Assembly: GCF_011301715.1 (NCBI RefSeq)
Contig: NZ_CP049870.1
Span: 372,001 to 436,000, forward strand
Source: Sphingomonas sp. HDW15A
GTDB lineage: Bacteria; Pseudomonadota; Alphaproteobacteria; Sphingomonadales; Sphingomonadaceae
DNA length: 64,000 nt
Reading direction: 5' to 3'
Below are positions 1-9,192 of this stretch, piece after piece. Every line of letters begins with the position of its first letter. The first letter of the stretch is position 1. A program made the translations under genes and the position numbers. The notes beneath the pieces are model-generated. The model was not told the DNA's origin and searched no databases. It saw only the letters and a list, made by a program, of their open reading frames with translations.

Positions 1-607
1 GACGCACTACCGACTTCTCGCCCGAAAGCGCGATCGCACGGATCCCGAGATCGGCAGCGGTCGAGAAGAGGGCGACATAGCGTGCACTCGATCCGACGTT
101 TTTAACCTGCGAAGGTGTCGACGGTCCCAGAGCTTCCGCGATTTCCGGGTTCAGGCATTGATATGGCGGCTCCGGCGTAAGCATGCAGTAGCTGATGCCG
201 TTGGGTGCCCGCGCGCTCATTGTGATTAGCGCTTTCTGTCGCTGAAGAAGCGGAAGCAGCTTCGTGAGCACCTGAGCTGCCTCACCCGAAGAGAGCCGGC
301 CAAGCGAGATTGACTGAGCGCCGGTAATGGCAGTTAGTCCCGTAAGAGACGGCCGCAATTGCGCCTCGTCCGCGACGTCCCCATCCACGGAAAGGATGTA
401 GTCGGCATTATCGGAGATGACGGCTGACCCGCTAGCGGCAACTGCCGCCCTAAAACCCGGCCATTGCCGGTCCATGTCCTCATCGAGGCGAATGACGATC
501 GGGATGTCGGGTTGCACGGCTGTGGGCCGGACTGGCTGCGCCAATCCTTTGCCGATCGCGCCAAAGCCGAGGCCTAATGCTAGCGTGAGGCGAAAAGCGG
601 TCCGCAT
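1..607 (-). CDS. Secreted hypothetical protein, C-terminus cut by window edge
   Basis: Translating the minus strand from the ATG at 607 gives about 202 open codons running off the left edge. A GGGAGGGTG Shine-Dalgarno-like stretch precedes the ATG. The N-terminus is a basic residue pair followed by a hydrophobic stretch and a GLAQ-P junction, a typical Sec signal peptide. The mature part has no motif I recognise; it alternates short beta-like and helical stretches and carries two cysteines in the context YCMLTPEPPYQC. Such exported proteins sometimes precede caspase-like or repeat domains, but that part would lie outside the window. Function unknown. Confidence 0.6.
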   Translation of the reverse strand, partial: MRTAFRLTLALGLGFGAIGKGLAQPVRPTAVQPDIPIVIRLDEDMDRQWPGFRAAVAASGSAVISDNADYILSVDGDVADEAQLRPSLTGLTAITGAQSISLGRLSSGEAAQVLTKLLPLLQRQKALITMSARAPNGISYCMLTPEPPYQCLNPEIAEALGPSTPSQVKNVGSSARYVALFSTAADLGIRAIALSGEKSVVR

Positions 608-666
608 ATCACCCTCCCGCGATCAGTCTTCGCGAAAGCGAGGTGTGGGTCAACCGCCCCGCCGGC

Positions 667-1347
667 TCAGGTGGCGATTCCGGCCGCTCCGAGGAAGATG
701 CCGGCGACCGCCATCACGATCGGCGAGATGATCCGGCCGACGATATTCAGCTCGGGTGAGATCATGGGCAGCACGAGCAGCAGCACAATCAGGATCGGAA
801 GCGCGAAACGCCCTATCCGCTGCCATGCCGGAACGGCGCCGCGCGGTAGGAAGCCTTCCACCACATGGCCACCGTCGAACGGGGGCAGCGGTATGAGATT
901 GAAGATGCCGAGGAAGAGGTTGATCAGAAGGAAATTGATCGCATTCTGGGCAACGAACAGGCTTGCGCCGGCCGGCTCACCGCCCGTCGCCGACACCAAG
1001 ATCGCCAGAATGATTGTCGCAAGGGTCGCGAGCATGAAATTCATTCCCGGCCCGGCAAGAGCGACCAGGACCATGTCGCGGCGCGGATTGCGAAGCAGCC
1101 GGAAATCGACCGGGACCGGCTTGGCCCAGCCGAAGATCGGGGCCTTGGCGAGCGCCAGGACCATTGGGAGCGCAATCGTGCCGATGGGGTCGGTGTGCTT
1201 CAGCGGATTAAGGGTCAGCCGTCCCATCCGCTCCGCGGTCGGATCGCCGAGACGCCGGGCAACCAGCCCGTGAGCGACTTCGTGGAAGACGATGGCGACG
1301 ACGAGCGGCACCAGCCAAGTCGCTATGGTGAAGACGGTTTCGCTCAT
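667..1347 (-). CDS. Site-2 protease family (M50) membrane metalloprotease
   Basis: 226-residue polytopic membrane protein of the Rce1-independent M50 site-2 protease family, which cleave transmembrane substrates. Visible: HEVAH zinc motif at residues 22-26 inside the first hydrophobic segment, and N150-LIPLPPFDGG-160, matching the family's second motif with the third zinc ligand Asp158. Several further hydrophobic segments run to the C-terminus. It lacks a PDZ domain, so it resembles the short FtsH/SpoIVFB-like group rather than RseP. I chose the ATG at 1347 because it starts directly with the first TM helix; a longer reading would run into tdk. Substrate unknown. Confidence 0.85.
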   Translation of the reverse strand: MSETVFTIATWLVPLVVAIVFHEVAHGLVARRLGDPTAERMGRLTLNPLKHTDPIGTIALPMVLALAKAPIFGWAKPVPVDFRLLRNPRRDMVLVALAGPGMNFMLATLATIILAILVSATGGEPAGASLFVAQNAINFLLINLFLGIFNLIPLPPFDGGHVVEGFLPRGAVPAWQRIGRFALPILIVLLLVLPMISPELNIVGRIISPIVMAVAGIFLGAAGIAT

Positions 1348-1378
1348 GGTCTCGAAGTGGTGGGCAGGGCGGTGGCGT

Positions 1379-2002
1379 TCAAGCGCGAGGCCGGACGAGG
1401 CCGAGGCTGAGCTGCCGAGCGCGGCTTTCATTGAGGCGTTGAAAGAAATGCTTCCGGCACAATGCGATGTAGCGGTCGTTGCCGCCGATCTCGGTCTGCG
1501 AACCCGCGACGACAGCATGGCCTTCGGAGTCAACGCGCAGGTTCATCGTCGCCTTGCGACCGCATTCGCAAACCGCTTTCAGCTCGATCAGGCTATCGGC
1601 GAGCGCCAGCAGCGCGGCCGATCCCGGGAACAGTTTGCCCTGGAAATCGGTGCGAAGTCCGTAGCAGAGCACTGGAATGCCAAGCTCATCGGCGACACGC
1701 GCCAGCTCCAGCACATGCCGTTGGGTGAGGAACTGCGCCTCGTCGATCAGGATGCAATCGAGCTTGCGCTTGATCAGTTCCTGAACGACGCCTTCGAAGA
1801 GATTGCAGTCCTCGTCATATGTATGGGCTGGCGCGGACAGGGCAATTCGCGAGCCGATGGTTCCGGATCCGGCCCGGTCGTCCAATGCGGCCGTCCACAG
1901 CATCGTCTCCATGCCGCGCTCGCGGTAATTGAAGTCGGCCTGCAGCAGGGTGGTCGATTTGCCTGCGTTCATTGCCGCATAATAGAAGTAGAGCTTGGCC
2001 AT
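1379..2002 (-). CDS. tdk: Thymidine kinase (type II)
   Basis: Phosphorylates thymidine to dTMP with ATP in the pyrimidine salvage pathway; cytoplasmic. The 207-residue length fits the TK1-like family. P-loop NAGKST at residues 12-17, DEAQ (87-90) for magnesium/base catalysis, and cysteines 145, 147 and 182 forming the zinc-binding lasso region. The start ATG at 2002 overlaps the stop of the upstream acetyltransferase gene as TGATG, implying translational coupling. It is the penultimate gene of a chain of overlapping genes reaching back to rbfA. Confidence 0.93.
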   Translation of the reverse strand: MAKLYFYYAAMNAGKSTTLLQADFNYRERGMETMLWTAALDDRAGSGTIGSRIALSAPAHTYDEDCNLFEGVVQELIKRKLDCILIDEAQFLTQRHVLELARVADELGIPVLCYGLRTDFQGKLFPGSAALLALADSLIELKAVCECGRKATMNLRVDSEGHAVVAGSQTEIGGNDRYIALCRKHFFQRLNESRARQLSLGLVRPRA

Positions 2003-2553
2003 CAGTCTGCCGTTTGAGCAGGCGGCCACTCTGCCTTCAAGATCGAATAGAGGACGGTGTCGCGGCGGTGCCCGGTCCATGTCGTCCGGTCGCTGCGCAT
2101 CACGCCTTCGCGGACCGCGCCCAGCTTGGTCATCGCTGCCTGGCTGCGGGCGTTGCGGGCATCGACCCGAAACTCGATCCGCAGGAAGCCGCAATCGAAA
2201 GCGTGCCGGATCATCATGTCCTTGATGCGCCGGTTGATACCCGTGCCGCGAAACTTCGGCCGGTAATAGGTGCCGCCGATTTCCAGCGCCAGCCGGCTCT
2301 CGTCGATGTTGAGGTAACTCGACATTCCGACGATTTCATCCTCTGCGAATAGCACGAACGTGTGAGCGTCCGGTTTCGCGAGATAGGAATCGAGGCTGGC
2401 ATCGAAACCGTCCGGGCCGAAGTCGTTGGCGTAAACCGCCCAGATGTCGCAATCCTCGGCACAGGCCTTGCCGAGCATGCGGCGAAAGTCTTCCCGAAAG
2501 GGTTCGGCCCGGACGCCATCCCTAGTCATGGCAGCTTCGAGTTCGCCGGTCAT
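2002..2553 (-). CDS. GNAT family N-acetyltransferase (RimJ/RimL-like)
   Basis: 183-residue GNAT-fold protein. The acetyl-CoA binding signature appears as [12 protein letters not shown] (R-x-x-G-x-G), followed by a helix and the typical [19 protein letters not shown] block seen in proteins annotated as RimJ/RimL-like acetyltransferases, where N-R/S-Q-A is conserved. The acceptor could be a protein N-terminus, an amine or a small molecule; nothing in the sequence decides. It overlaps both neighbours by 1-4 bases (ATGA upstream, TGATG downstream), so it is co-translated with the secreted protein gene and tdk. Confidence 0.85.
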   Translation of the reverse strand: MTGELEAAMTRDGVRAEPFREDFRRMLGKACAEDCDIWAVYANDFGPDGFDASLDSYLAKPDAHTFVLFAEDEIVGMSSYLNIDESRLALEIGGTYYRPKFRGTGINRRIKDMMIRHAFDCGFLRIEFRVDARNARSQAAMTKLGAVREGVMRSDRTTWTGHRRDTVLYSILKAEWPPAQTAD

Positions 2554-3260
2554 CGCCCGTCCGGATCGAACATCAGCCCATCGCCGATGTCGCCGAGAGC
2601 GATCAGCGGTCTGATTGGGATCTTCGCGGTTAGCCTCGTTTCCTTTTCCGTTCCGATGTTGCCCCGCTTAGCGAGCATTTTGCCGGTCAGAAAGTTGATG
2701 CTGACCTCTTCGGTCTCGCCGCTGTTGCGCCGGACGCTGTCGCGGTCGAAGCCGATCAATTTGAAAGCGCTGCCCTGCCAGCGGAAGGTGAAGGCGGATC
2801 CGCCCATCTCCCATCCACCCGCGCTCATGAAGAGGTGCATCTTCACGCGAAGCGTCCCGTTCTCAATCGTGACTTCGTCGAAGGGATCGTCCTGGTTCTG
2901 GTTCTTCAGCCTGGGGATCAGCGCGTGATCCGACGCTGCAAGCGTGTAGCCGCCGCCACTGCGACCGAAGAGCACGACCAGCATCCTCGGATTGCTGTCA
3001 TATTTCTGGTTTGGGTCCCAGTCGCTCGATATGAAGTTGGCCCGGTCCGCCATGTGAAGCACCAGGGCCGCGTCGGGCAGCCGGTCGCCGTTAAGATCGC
3101 CAGTGGCCTTGCGCTCAAGCTTCCATTTGTCGGGGACGAAGCTTTCGGCCGTGGGCCCTTCGCCGACAATGACGGGGTAGGTGACCGGCGGAGTTTCCGC
3201 GTCGCCCGGCGATTGCGCAGCGGCGGCAAGGAGGACAATTAGGCCCCCCGCGGCCATCAT
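2550..3260 (-). CDS. Secreted FG-GAP/VCBS-like hypothetical protein
   Basis: 236 residues. The N-terminus [16 protein letters not shown] is a short signal peptide with cleavage likely after [15 protein letters not shown] loop near residues 55-63 matches the calcium-binding D-x-N-x-D-x-x-x-D pattern of FG-GAP/VCBS repeats. The rest is beta-rich with no catalytic motif. Known single-repeat proteins of this type are periplasmic or surface proteins of unknown role. The start overlaps the rbfA stop as ATGA, so it is transcribed with the translation-factor operon, which is unusual company for an exported protein. Confidence 0.7.
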   Translation of the reverse strand: MMAAGGLIVLLAAAAQSPGDAETPPVTYPVIVGEGPTAESFVPDKWKLERKATGDLNGDRLPDAALVLHMADRANFISSDWDPNQKYDSNPRMLVVLFGRSGGGYTLAASDHALIPRLKNQNQDDPFDEVTIENGTLRVKMHLFMSAGGWEMGGSAFTFRWQGSAFKLIGFDRDSVRRNSGETEEVSINFLTGKMLAKRGNIGTEKETRLTAKIPIRPLIALGDIGDGLMFDPDGR

Positions 3261-3649
3261 TCCTCGCCGAGGTCCTGGGCGACGTGATCGCTGCGTAACA
3301 GCCGGTCGATATGGCTCCCCTCGTCGAAGCTTTCGTCGAGAAGGAATTTGAGCTTCGCCGCATATTTGGTCCGCACGCGCTGGGCCACTTCCCGCTGGAG
3401 AAAAGCGGTATTGGTGCGCAGCGCCTTCAGGACGACGTCCTCGTCCTGTCCAAGCAGCGGTTTCACAAATACCGTCGCATGGCGAAGATCGGGCGACATC
3501 CGGACCTCGGTCACGCTGACCAGATGCGACTGGAGCGTGTCGTCATGCACCTCGCCCCGGGCAAGCAGCTCGCTCAGGACATGCCGCACCTGCTCGCCGA
3601 CGCGAAGCAGGCGGACACTGCGGCCTTCGGGAGTCTCGTTGTGGCGCAT
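3257..3649 (-). CDS. rbfA: 30S ribosome-binding factor RbfA
   Basis: 130-residue KH-fold protein that binds helix 1 of 16S rRNA during late 30S maturation and aids cold growth. The N-terminus [20 protein letters not shown] and the central [20 protein letters not shown] are characteristic of RbfA. It directly follows infB with no intergenic gap (infB stop at 3650), the classical order. The usual next gene truB is absent; instead a secreted protein gene overlaps its stop. Confidence 0.95.
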   Translation of the reverse strand: MRHNETPEGRSVRLLRVGEQVRHVLSELLARGEVHDDTLQSHLVSVTEVRMSPDLRHATVFVKPLLGQDEDVVLKALRTNTAFLQREVAQRVRTKYAAKLKFLLDESFDEGSHIDRLLRSDHVAQDLGEE

Positions 3650-6157
3650 TTAGAGAGTCCGCGCGCGCTCCTCGACCTCGAAGACTTCCAGCATGTCGCC
3701 GGCCTTGATGTCGTTGGTGTCGGCCAGAAGCACGCCGCACTCGAGGCCCGCGACCACTTCCTTGACGTCGTCCTTGAACCGGCGAAGTGAAGAGATGGTC
3801 GTCTTGGAGACGATGACGTCTTCGCGGGTGAGGCGCGCGTGAAGGCCCTTGCGGATGTTGCCTTCGAGCACGAGCAGGCCGGCGGCCTTGTCGCGCTTGC
3901 CGGCCGGAAACACTTCTTGGACCTTGGCGCGGCCGACGACATTCTCGATGATCTCCGGCCCAAGCTCGCCCGCCATCGCGCCCTTCACCCAGTCGGTGAG
4001 GTGGTAGATGACGTCGTAGTAACGGAACTCGACCTTGTTGCGCTCGGCAGCCGTGCGCGCATTGGCGTTCGGGCGAACGTTGAAGCCGATGATCGGCGCT
4101 CCGGTCGAGGCAGCGAGAGTGACATCGCTTTCGGTGATCGCGCCGACGCCCGAATGAAGCACGCGCACCCGGATTTCGTCGGTCGAGATCTTGTTGAGCG
4201 CATTGACGATCGCTTCGGCGGAACCTTGCACGTCGGCCTTGACCACCAGCGGGAATTCGATCGTGGTCGAGGCGCGGTTGGCGAACATGTTCTCAAGGCT
4301 GACAGGAGCCGCGGTCGTCCGCTTCTTGTCGAGCACGCCCTGGCGGTAGGTCGCGACCTCGCGCGCGCGGGCCTCGTTCTCGACGACCGTGAGCCGGTCG
4401 CCCGCATGGGGAACCGACGACAGGCCGAGCACTTCGACAGGGGCGGACGGGCCGGCCACCTTAACCTGGCGGCCGTGATCGTCGATCATCGCGCGAACCT
4501 TGCCGCTGGCTGCGCCGACCACGATGACATCGCCGACCTTAAGCGTTCCGCGCTGGACCAGGACGGTGGCAAGCGGGCCGCGGCCCTTGTCGAGCTTTGC
4601 CTCGATCACCGTGGCTTCCGCCGTGCGATCGGGATTGGCCTTCAGCTCGAGGATTTCGGCCTGCAGGTTGATGGCGTCGATCAGCCCCTCGAGATTGGTC
4701 TTTTCCTTCGCCGAAACTTCGACGTCCTGTACGTCGCCGCCCATCTGTTCGACGATGATCTCGTGCTGGAGAAGCTCCTCCCGGACCTTCTGCGGCTTGG
4801 CTTCCGGCTTGTCGATCTTGTTAATCGCGACGATCATCGGAACGCCGGCCGCCTTGGTGTGATTGATCGCCTCGATCGTCTGCGGCTTGAGGCCGTCGTC
4901 GGCCGCAACAACCAGAACGACGATATCCGTGACGTTGGCGCCCCGAGCGCGCATTTCCGTGAAGGCCTCGTGCCCCGGCGTGTCGAGGAATGTGACCTTC
5001 GACTTGTCCTTCAATTGAACCTGATAGGCGCCGATGTGCTGGGTAATGCCGCCGGCTTCGCCCGACTGAACGTCGGCGCCGCGGATCGCATCGAGCAGGC
5101 TGGTTTTGCCGTGATCGACATGGCCCATGATCGTCACGACCGGAGGGCGCGCCTGCAGAGTTTCGGGCGCGTCGACATCCGTGTCCGTATCGATGTCGAC
5201 ATCGGATTCTGACACGCGATTGATGCGGTGACCGAATTCTTCGATCAGCAGTTCGGCAGTATCCTGATCGATGGTTTCGGTGATGGTCACCGGAGTACCC
5301 ATCTTGAACAGAGCTTTGACCAAGTCGGCGCCGCGCTCGCCCATGCGCTTGGCGAGCTCCTGAACCGTAATCGCCTCTGGGACGTCCACATCGCGATACT
5401 GCTTTGCCGACGGGCCTGCCGTCTGGTGGGCACGCTTTTCCTTTTCGCGGGCGCGCTTTAGCGCCGCGAGGCTGCGAGCACGATTGCCCTCGTCGCCGCT
5501 AAGCGCGCGCGAAACTGTGAGCTTGCCGGAGTGACGACGCTCCTCGCGAACCCGGCCATGGCTGGGGCGATGCGCATCGGGACGCTTCGGGGCATGCGCA
5601 GGGGCATTTGCCGGACGGCGAACTTCCCGTGCCTCTTCGGGCTCGGGAGCGGCCTGTTCCGACGGCACTACTTCCGGTTCGGATGCCTGGGCTACGGCCG
5701 CTGCTGCTTCTTCCTCGGCTCGGCGGGCGGCCTCTTCCTCGGCCTTGCGATTTTCCTCAGCCCGGCGCTTTTCGTCTTCGGTCTGGGCAAGCTTGGAGCG
5801 GTCCTCGCGGCGGCGCGCTTCCTCAAGCGCGGCCATCCGCGCTTCCTCGGCCTCCCGCAGAAGGCGCGCCTGCATTTCCTTGCGCGCAGTGACGTCGTCA
5901 GCCGCGCTTCGCTTTGGGGCAGCCGGCTTGGGCGCAGGAGCGGCGGGCGCGGGGGCGGGCGCTTCCACGACGGGTTCCGGAGCCGGAGGAGGAGCCTCAC
6001 CCGGCTTGCCGAGGATGCGGCGCTTCTTCACTTCGACGACGACGGTATTGGACCGGCCGTGGCTGAAGCTCTGCTTCACCTTGCCGGTTTCGACCGTGCG
6101 CTTCAGACCCAGCGGAGGCCGGGTTCCAAGCTTGGGCTTGTCGCTCTGGTCGGTCAT
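3650..6157 (-). CDS. infB: Translation initiation factor IF-2
   Basis: 835-residue GTPase that delivers initiator fMet-tRNA to the 30S subunit and promotes subunit joining. Visible: N-terminal IF2-associated segment and a long Ala/Glu/Arg-rich linker (about residues 50-245), IF2_N domain (about 260-320), then the G domain with G1 GHVDHGKT at 345-352, G3 DTPGHEAF and G4 NKID, followed by EF-Tu-like domain II, domain III and C-terminal fMet-tRNA domain. The start overlaps the ylxR stop by four bases (ATGA). Position between ylxR and rbfA matches the conserved nusA operon. Confidence 0.97.
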   Translation of the reverse strand: MTDQSDKPKLGTRPPLGLKRTVETGKVKQSFSHGRSNTVVVEVKKRRILGKPGEAPPPAPEPVVEAPAPAPAAPAPKPAAPKRSAADDVTARKEMQARLLREAEEARMAALEEARRREDRSKLAQTEDEKRRAEENRKAEEEAARRAEEEAAAAVAQASEPEVVPSEQAAPEPEEAREVRRPANAPAHAPKRPDAHRPSHGRVREERRHSGKLTVSRALSGDEGNRARSLAALKRAREKEKRAHQTAGPSAKQYRDVDVPEAITVQELAKRMGERGADLVKALFKMGTPVTITETIDQDTAELLIEEFGHRINRVSESDVDIDTDTDVDAPETLQARPPVVTIMGHVDHGKTSLLDAIRGADVQSGEAGGITQHIGAYQVQLKDKSKVTFLDTPGHEAFTEMRARGANVTDIVVLVVAADDGLKPQTIEAINHTKAAGVPMIVAINKIDKPEAKPQKVREELLQHEIIVEQMGGDVQDVEVSAKEKTNLEGLIDAINLQAEILELKANPDRTAEATVIEAKLDKGRGPLATVLVQRGTLKVGDVIVVGAASGKVRAMIDDHGRQVKVAGPSAPVEVLGLSSVPHAGDRLTVVENEARAREVATYRQGVLDKKRTTAAPVSLENMFANRASTTIEFPLVVKADVQGSAEAIVNALNKISTDEIRVRVLHSGVGAITESDVTLAASTGAPIIGFNVRPNANARTAAERNKVEFRYYDVIYHLTDWVKGAMAGELGPEIIENVVGRAKVQEVFPAGKRDKAAGLLVLEGNIRKGLHARLTREDVIVSKTTISSLRRFKDDVKEVVAGLECGVLLADTNDIKAGDMLEVFEVEERARTL

Positions 6158-6864
6158 CTGTTTCCTTCGTCGTCAATTGCCGTGGCGTCGCCGCGGACGG
6201 CAGCGCCGCCCTCTAGCCCAGCCTCGGGGTCAATGAAAGTAAGCCACCGGTCGATGGCATGGCGCACCCGCCGCGCGGCGGCGGGGTCGGTCAGTGCAAT
6301 ATGTACCACATTTTCGCGGCCGAGCGCCATCGACAAGATGGTGCGGCCTTCCGGAAATACCAGTCCCTGCTTGTCGCCGCCGCCAACCCGCCATGCCTGA
6401 TCGAGTCGACGATTACCGTCCTCTCCGGCATCGGCGGCATGTATCAAGAGGTGGACCTTACCGGCGCGGGCAGCCTGCTCGATGCGTTCGGCCCCGGTCA
6501 GCAAGCTGCCGCCGCGCGCCTCCAGCCCGAGGCGGTCCAGCGCGGCCTGCTTGAGGGCAGTTTCGATCTTCGCGCCAAGATCGGCGGAAACCCTGGGCTC
6601 CTGCTTGAAAGCGCGGGTGAGAACACCCTTTAGCTTGCCCTTGGCATTGGCCTCGTCGAGCGCGGCCCGGCCAACACCGACGTAAGCACCTCGGCCCGGC
6701 GCGCGGGCGCGGATGTCTGGTGCGACTTCGCCGTCCGGCGACAGCGCCAGGCGAACAAGCGAATCCTTGTGACGGACGGCGCGGGTGAGGACGCAGGTCC
6801 GTTCCGGACCCGCGCTACCGCCCTGCGATGTCGGCGCTACGGCCTCATTGTTCGGAGTCCGCAT
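6154..6864 (-). CDS. YlxR (DUF448) RNA-binding protein with L7Ae-like C-terminal domain
   Basis: 236 residues. The N-terminal half carries the YlxR signature ERTCVLTRAVRHKDSLVRL and GRGAYV; YlxR homologues bind RNase P RNA or act as nucleoid/RNA modulators. The C-terminal half (LLTGAERIEQAARAGKVHLL onward) resembles the YlxQ/L7Ae RNA-binding fold, a fusion common in alphaproteobacteria. Start choice: the ATG at 6864 lies seven bases after a strong GAGGAGG; an upstream ATG at 6879 is possible, but that reading would put the Shine-Dalgarno inside the gene. It overlaps the nusA 3' end by 20 bases. Confidence 0.85.
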   Translation of the reverse strand: MRTPNNEAVAPTSQGGSAGPERTCVLTRAVRHKDSLVRLALSPDGEVAPDIRARAPGRGAYVGVGRAALDEANAKGKLKGVLTRAFKQEPRVSADLGAKIETALKQAALDRLGLEARGGSLLTGAERIEQAARAGKVHLLIHAADAGEDGNRRLDQAWRVGGGDKQGLVFPEGRTILSMALGRENVVHIALTDPAAARRVRHAIDRWLTFIDPEAGLEGGAAVRGDATAIDDEGNR

Positions 6865-8482
6865 TCGCGGCCTCCTCATTGTCGGGAGCGGAGGCGGCCG
6901 GCTCCTCGTCCTCGAACCAATGCGCGCGGGCGGCCATGATGATCTCGTTGCCCTGCTCGTCGCTAAGGCCGTATTCGGCGAGGATTCCGCCCTTGTCCTC
7001 CGACCGGTTGCTCTCGGCGCGACGGCGCGGTTCCTGACGCTTCTTCTGGACCAGTTCGTCGGTGGCGAGGTCGGCGAGGTCGTCGAGCGTCAGGATGCCC
7101 GCCTTGCCAAGCGTTACCAGCATCTGCTCGTTGAGATGCGGCATTTCGGCGAGGGCGTCCTCGACCCCGAGCGCACGGCGCTCCTCGCGAGCGGCGGCTT
7201 CGCGGCGCTCGAGCGCTTCGCTAGCGCGACTCTGAAGTTCTTCGGCGATTTCCTCGTCGAGGCCCTCGATCGCAGCGATTTCGGACTGTTCGACGTAGGC
7301 AACTTCCTCGAGGTTGGTGAAGCCTTCCGCGACCAGCAGCTGAGCGAGGGTTTCGTCGACGTCGAGCTCGTTCTGGAACATCTCCGAACGCTCGACGAAC
7401 TCGCGTTGGCGCTTCTCGGAGGCATCGGCCTCGGTCAGGATGTCGATCTGGCTGCTGGTCAGCTGGCTGGCGAGACGCACATTCTGGCCGCGGCGGCCGA
7501 TGGCGAGGCTCAGCTGGTCGTCGGGAACGACGACCTCGATGCGGCCTTCTTCCTCGTCAATGACGACTCGGCTGACGGTCGCCGGCTGGAGCGCGTTGAC
7601 GACGAACGTCGCGGTGTCCTCGCTCCACGGGATGATGTCGATCTTCTCGCCCTGCAATTCCTGCACGACGGCCTGCACGCGGCTGCCCTTCATGCCGACG
7701 CAGGCGCCGACCGGATCGATCGAGCTGTCGTAGCTGATGACTCCGATCTTGGCGCGGCTTCCAGGGTCGCGGGCCGCAGCCTTGATCTCGATGATGCCGT
7801 CATAGATTTCCGGCACTTCCTGAGCGAACAGCTTCTTCATGAAATCTGGGTGGGCGCGTGACAGGAAGATCTGCGGGCCGCGGACTTCGCGGCTGACGCG
7901 CAGGATCAGCGAGCGGATTCGGTCGCCGACGCGGACCATTTCGCGCGGGATCTGCTGATCGCGGCGAATAACGCCTTCGGCTCGGCCGAGGTCGACGACG
8001 ACGTGGCCGAACTCAACGCGCTTCACGACGCCGGTAATGACTTCGCCTGCGCGGTCCTTGAACTCCTCGTGCTGGCGCTCGCGCTCGGCGTCGCGAACCT
8101 TTTGGAAGATGACCTGCTTCGCGGCTTGGGCGGCGATCCGACCGAATTCGATCGGCGGCAGCGGGTCGACAATAAAGTCACCCAGCGCCGCGTCCTTCTT
8201 CAGCTTCTGCGCGCCCTTCAGGTCGACCTGCTTGAAATGATCTTCGGGTTCTTCGACGACTTCCAGGACCCGCCAGAGGCGCAGGTCGCCGCTGGTCGGA
8301 TCGAGCTTGGCGCGAATGTCGTTCTCTGCACCGTAGCGGGCGCGGGCGGCGCGCTGAATGGCGTCCTCCATCGCCTCGATGACAATGGCCTTGTCGATTA
8401 GCTTTTCGCGGGCGACGGCGTCGGCGATCGCAAGCAGTTCGGCCTTGTTGGCAGTGGCAGCGGCGGGCGCGGCAGTGGCCAT
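6845..8482 (-). CDS. nusA: Transcription termination/antitermination factor NusA
   Basis: 545 residues. RNA-polymerase-associated factor controlling pausing, termination and antitermination. Domain order seen: N-terminal RNAP-binding domain (ends around residue 130), S1 domain (GEVITGVVKRVEFGHVVVDL), two KH domains containing DPVGACVGMKGSRVQ and LAIGRRGQNVRLA, then acidic helix-hairpin-helix repeats at the C-terminus (two AR-like repeats, e.g. LDDLADLATDEL). The C-terminal tail is acidic and Ala-rich, as usual in alphaproteobacteria. rimP ends four bases before its start. Confidence 0.97.
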   Translation of the reverse strand: MATAAPAAATANKAELLAIADAVAREKLIDKAIVIEAMEDAIQRAARARYGAENDIRAKLDPTSGDLRLWRVLEVVEEPEDHFKQVDLKGAQKLKKDAALGDFIVDPLPPIEFGRIAAQAAKQVIFQKVRDAERERQHEEFKDRAGEVITGVVKRVEFGHVVVDLGRAEGVIRRDQQIPREMVRVGDRIRSLILRVSREVRGPQIFLSRAHPDFMKKLFAQEVPEIYDGIIEIKAAARDPGSRAKIGVISYDSSIDPVGACVGMKGSRVQAVVQELQGEKIDIIPWSEDTATFVVNALQPATVSRVVIDEEEGRIEVVVPDDQLSLAIGRRGQNVRLASQLTSSQIDILTEADASEKRQREFVERSEMFQNELDVDETLAQLLVAEGFTNLEEVAYVEQSEIAAIEGLDEEIAEELQSRASEALERREAAAREERRALGVEDALAEMPHLNEQMLVTLGKAGILTLDDLADLATDELVQKKRQEPRRRAESNRSEDKGGILAEYGLSDEQGNEIIMAARAHWFEDEEPAASAPDNEEAANADSEQ

Positions 8483-8486
8483 GATC

Positions 8487-9026
8487 TTAGTCCTCTACGG
8501 TCTGAATTGAGTCGGCGCCTTCGGTCGACAGCGGCGCGGTGGCGTTGATGAGCTTGTCGGTCAAGAGCAGCTTGGCCGACGCGATATTTTCGAAATGAAT
8601 GGCGCGGTCGCCCTTGGGCGTCGCGATGGTCACGGTCTCACCCTCGATTCCGGCGATGGAGCCGGATACCTGCTTGGCGCCGTCCTGGGGGTGGGCGAGC
8701 TTGAGGCGCGCTTCATGTCCCGTCCAGTCGACATAATCCTTGAGCCTGGTCAGTGGGCGGTCGATACCTGGCGACGAAACCTCGAGACGGTAGCCGCCTT
8801 CGACTGGATCGCGGCCGGCAACTTCTTCGGCGTCGAGAATGTCGCTCAAGCGGCGTGACAGCTTTTCGCAATCGCTGAGCGTTAACTGACGGGTGTCCGG
8901 TCGCTCCGCCATTATTTGCAGAGTCGGGTCGCTCGTCCCGCCGATCATCGCCACGCGCACGAGATCGAGACCCTCGGCCTTTACGGCGGGCTCGATCAAC
9001 TTGGCGATGGCAGTCGTGTCGGTCAC
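8487..9026 (-). CDS. rimP: Ribosome maturation factor RimP
   Basis: 179 residues, first gene of the rimP-nusA-ylxR-infB-rbfA operon; needed for 30S assembly. The motif VEGGYRLEVSSPGIDRPLT is diagnostic of the RimP family, preceded by LSDCEKLSRRLSDILD. I place the start at the GTG at 9026 with a GGAG five to nine bases upstream, because the protein then begins at the normal family position (TDTTAIAKLIEPAVKAEG); the reading frame stays open further upstream but without family similarity. Confidence 0.93.
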   Translation of the reverse strand: MTDTTAIAKLIEPAVKAEGLDLVRVAMIGGTSDPTLQIMAERPDTRQLTLSDCEKLSRRLSDILDAEEVAGRDPVEGGYRLEVSSPGIDRPLTRLKDYVDWTGHEARLKLAHPQDGAKQVSGSIAGIEGETVTIATPKGDRAIHFENIASAKLLLTDKLINATAPLSTEGADSIQTVED

Positions 9027-9114
9027 AAACGCTCCGGATAAGCCCAAACTCTCTCGGCGCCGGGGCCGTTCGACCCCAGCCCCAGGCACCTTACGATGTC
9101 GAGGAGAGGATTCG

Positions 9115-9143
9115 GATATAGAAGGGTGAGCGAAGGCTGGCAA
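9115..9143 (-). promoter_or_regulatory. Candidate sigma-70 promoter of the rimP-nusA-infB operon
   Basis: On the minus strand TTGCCA (9143-9138) and TATATC (9120-9115) are separated by exactly 17 bases, a good match to a housekeeping promoter. It would give a leader of roughly 80 bases ahead of the rimP GTG, containing a GC-rich segment able to fold. Not experimentally known. Confidence 0.5.
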
Positions 9144-9192
9144 GCTGCGTTCGCCTCACTAGATAGGGCGGGATATACCGGAGGCAGTTCGA

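Noticed and set aside
3839..5212. 457-codon plus-strand open frame inside infB
   Set aside because: Composition typical of the opposite strand of a GC-rich gene; infB on the minus strand has full family motifs.
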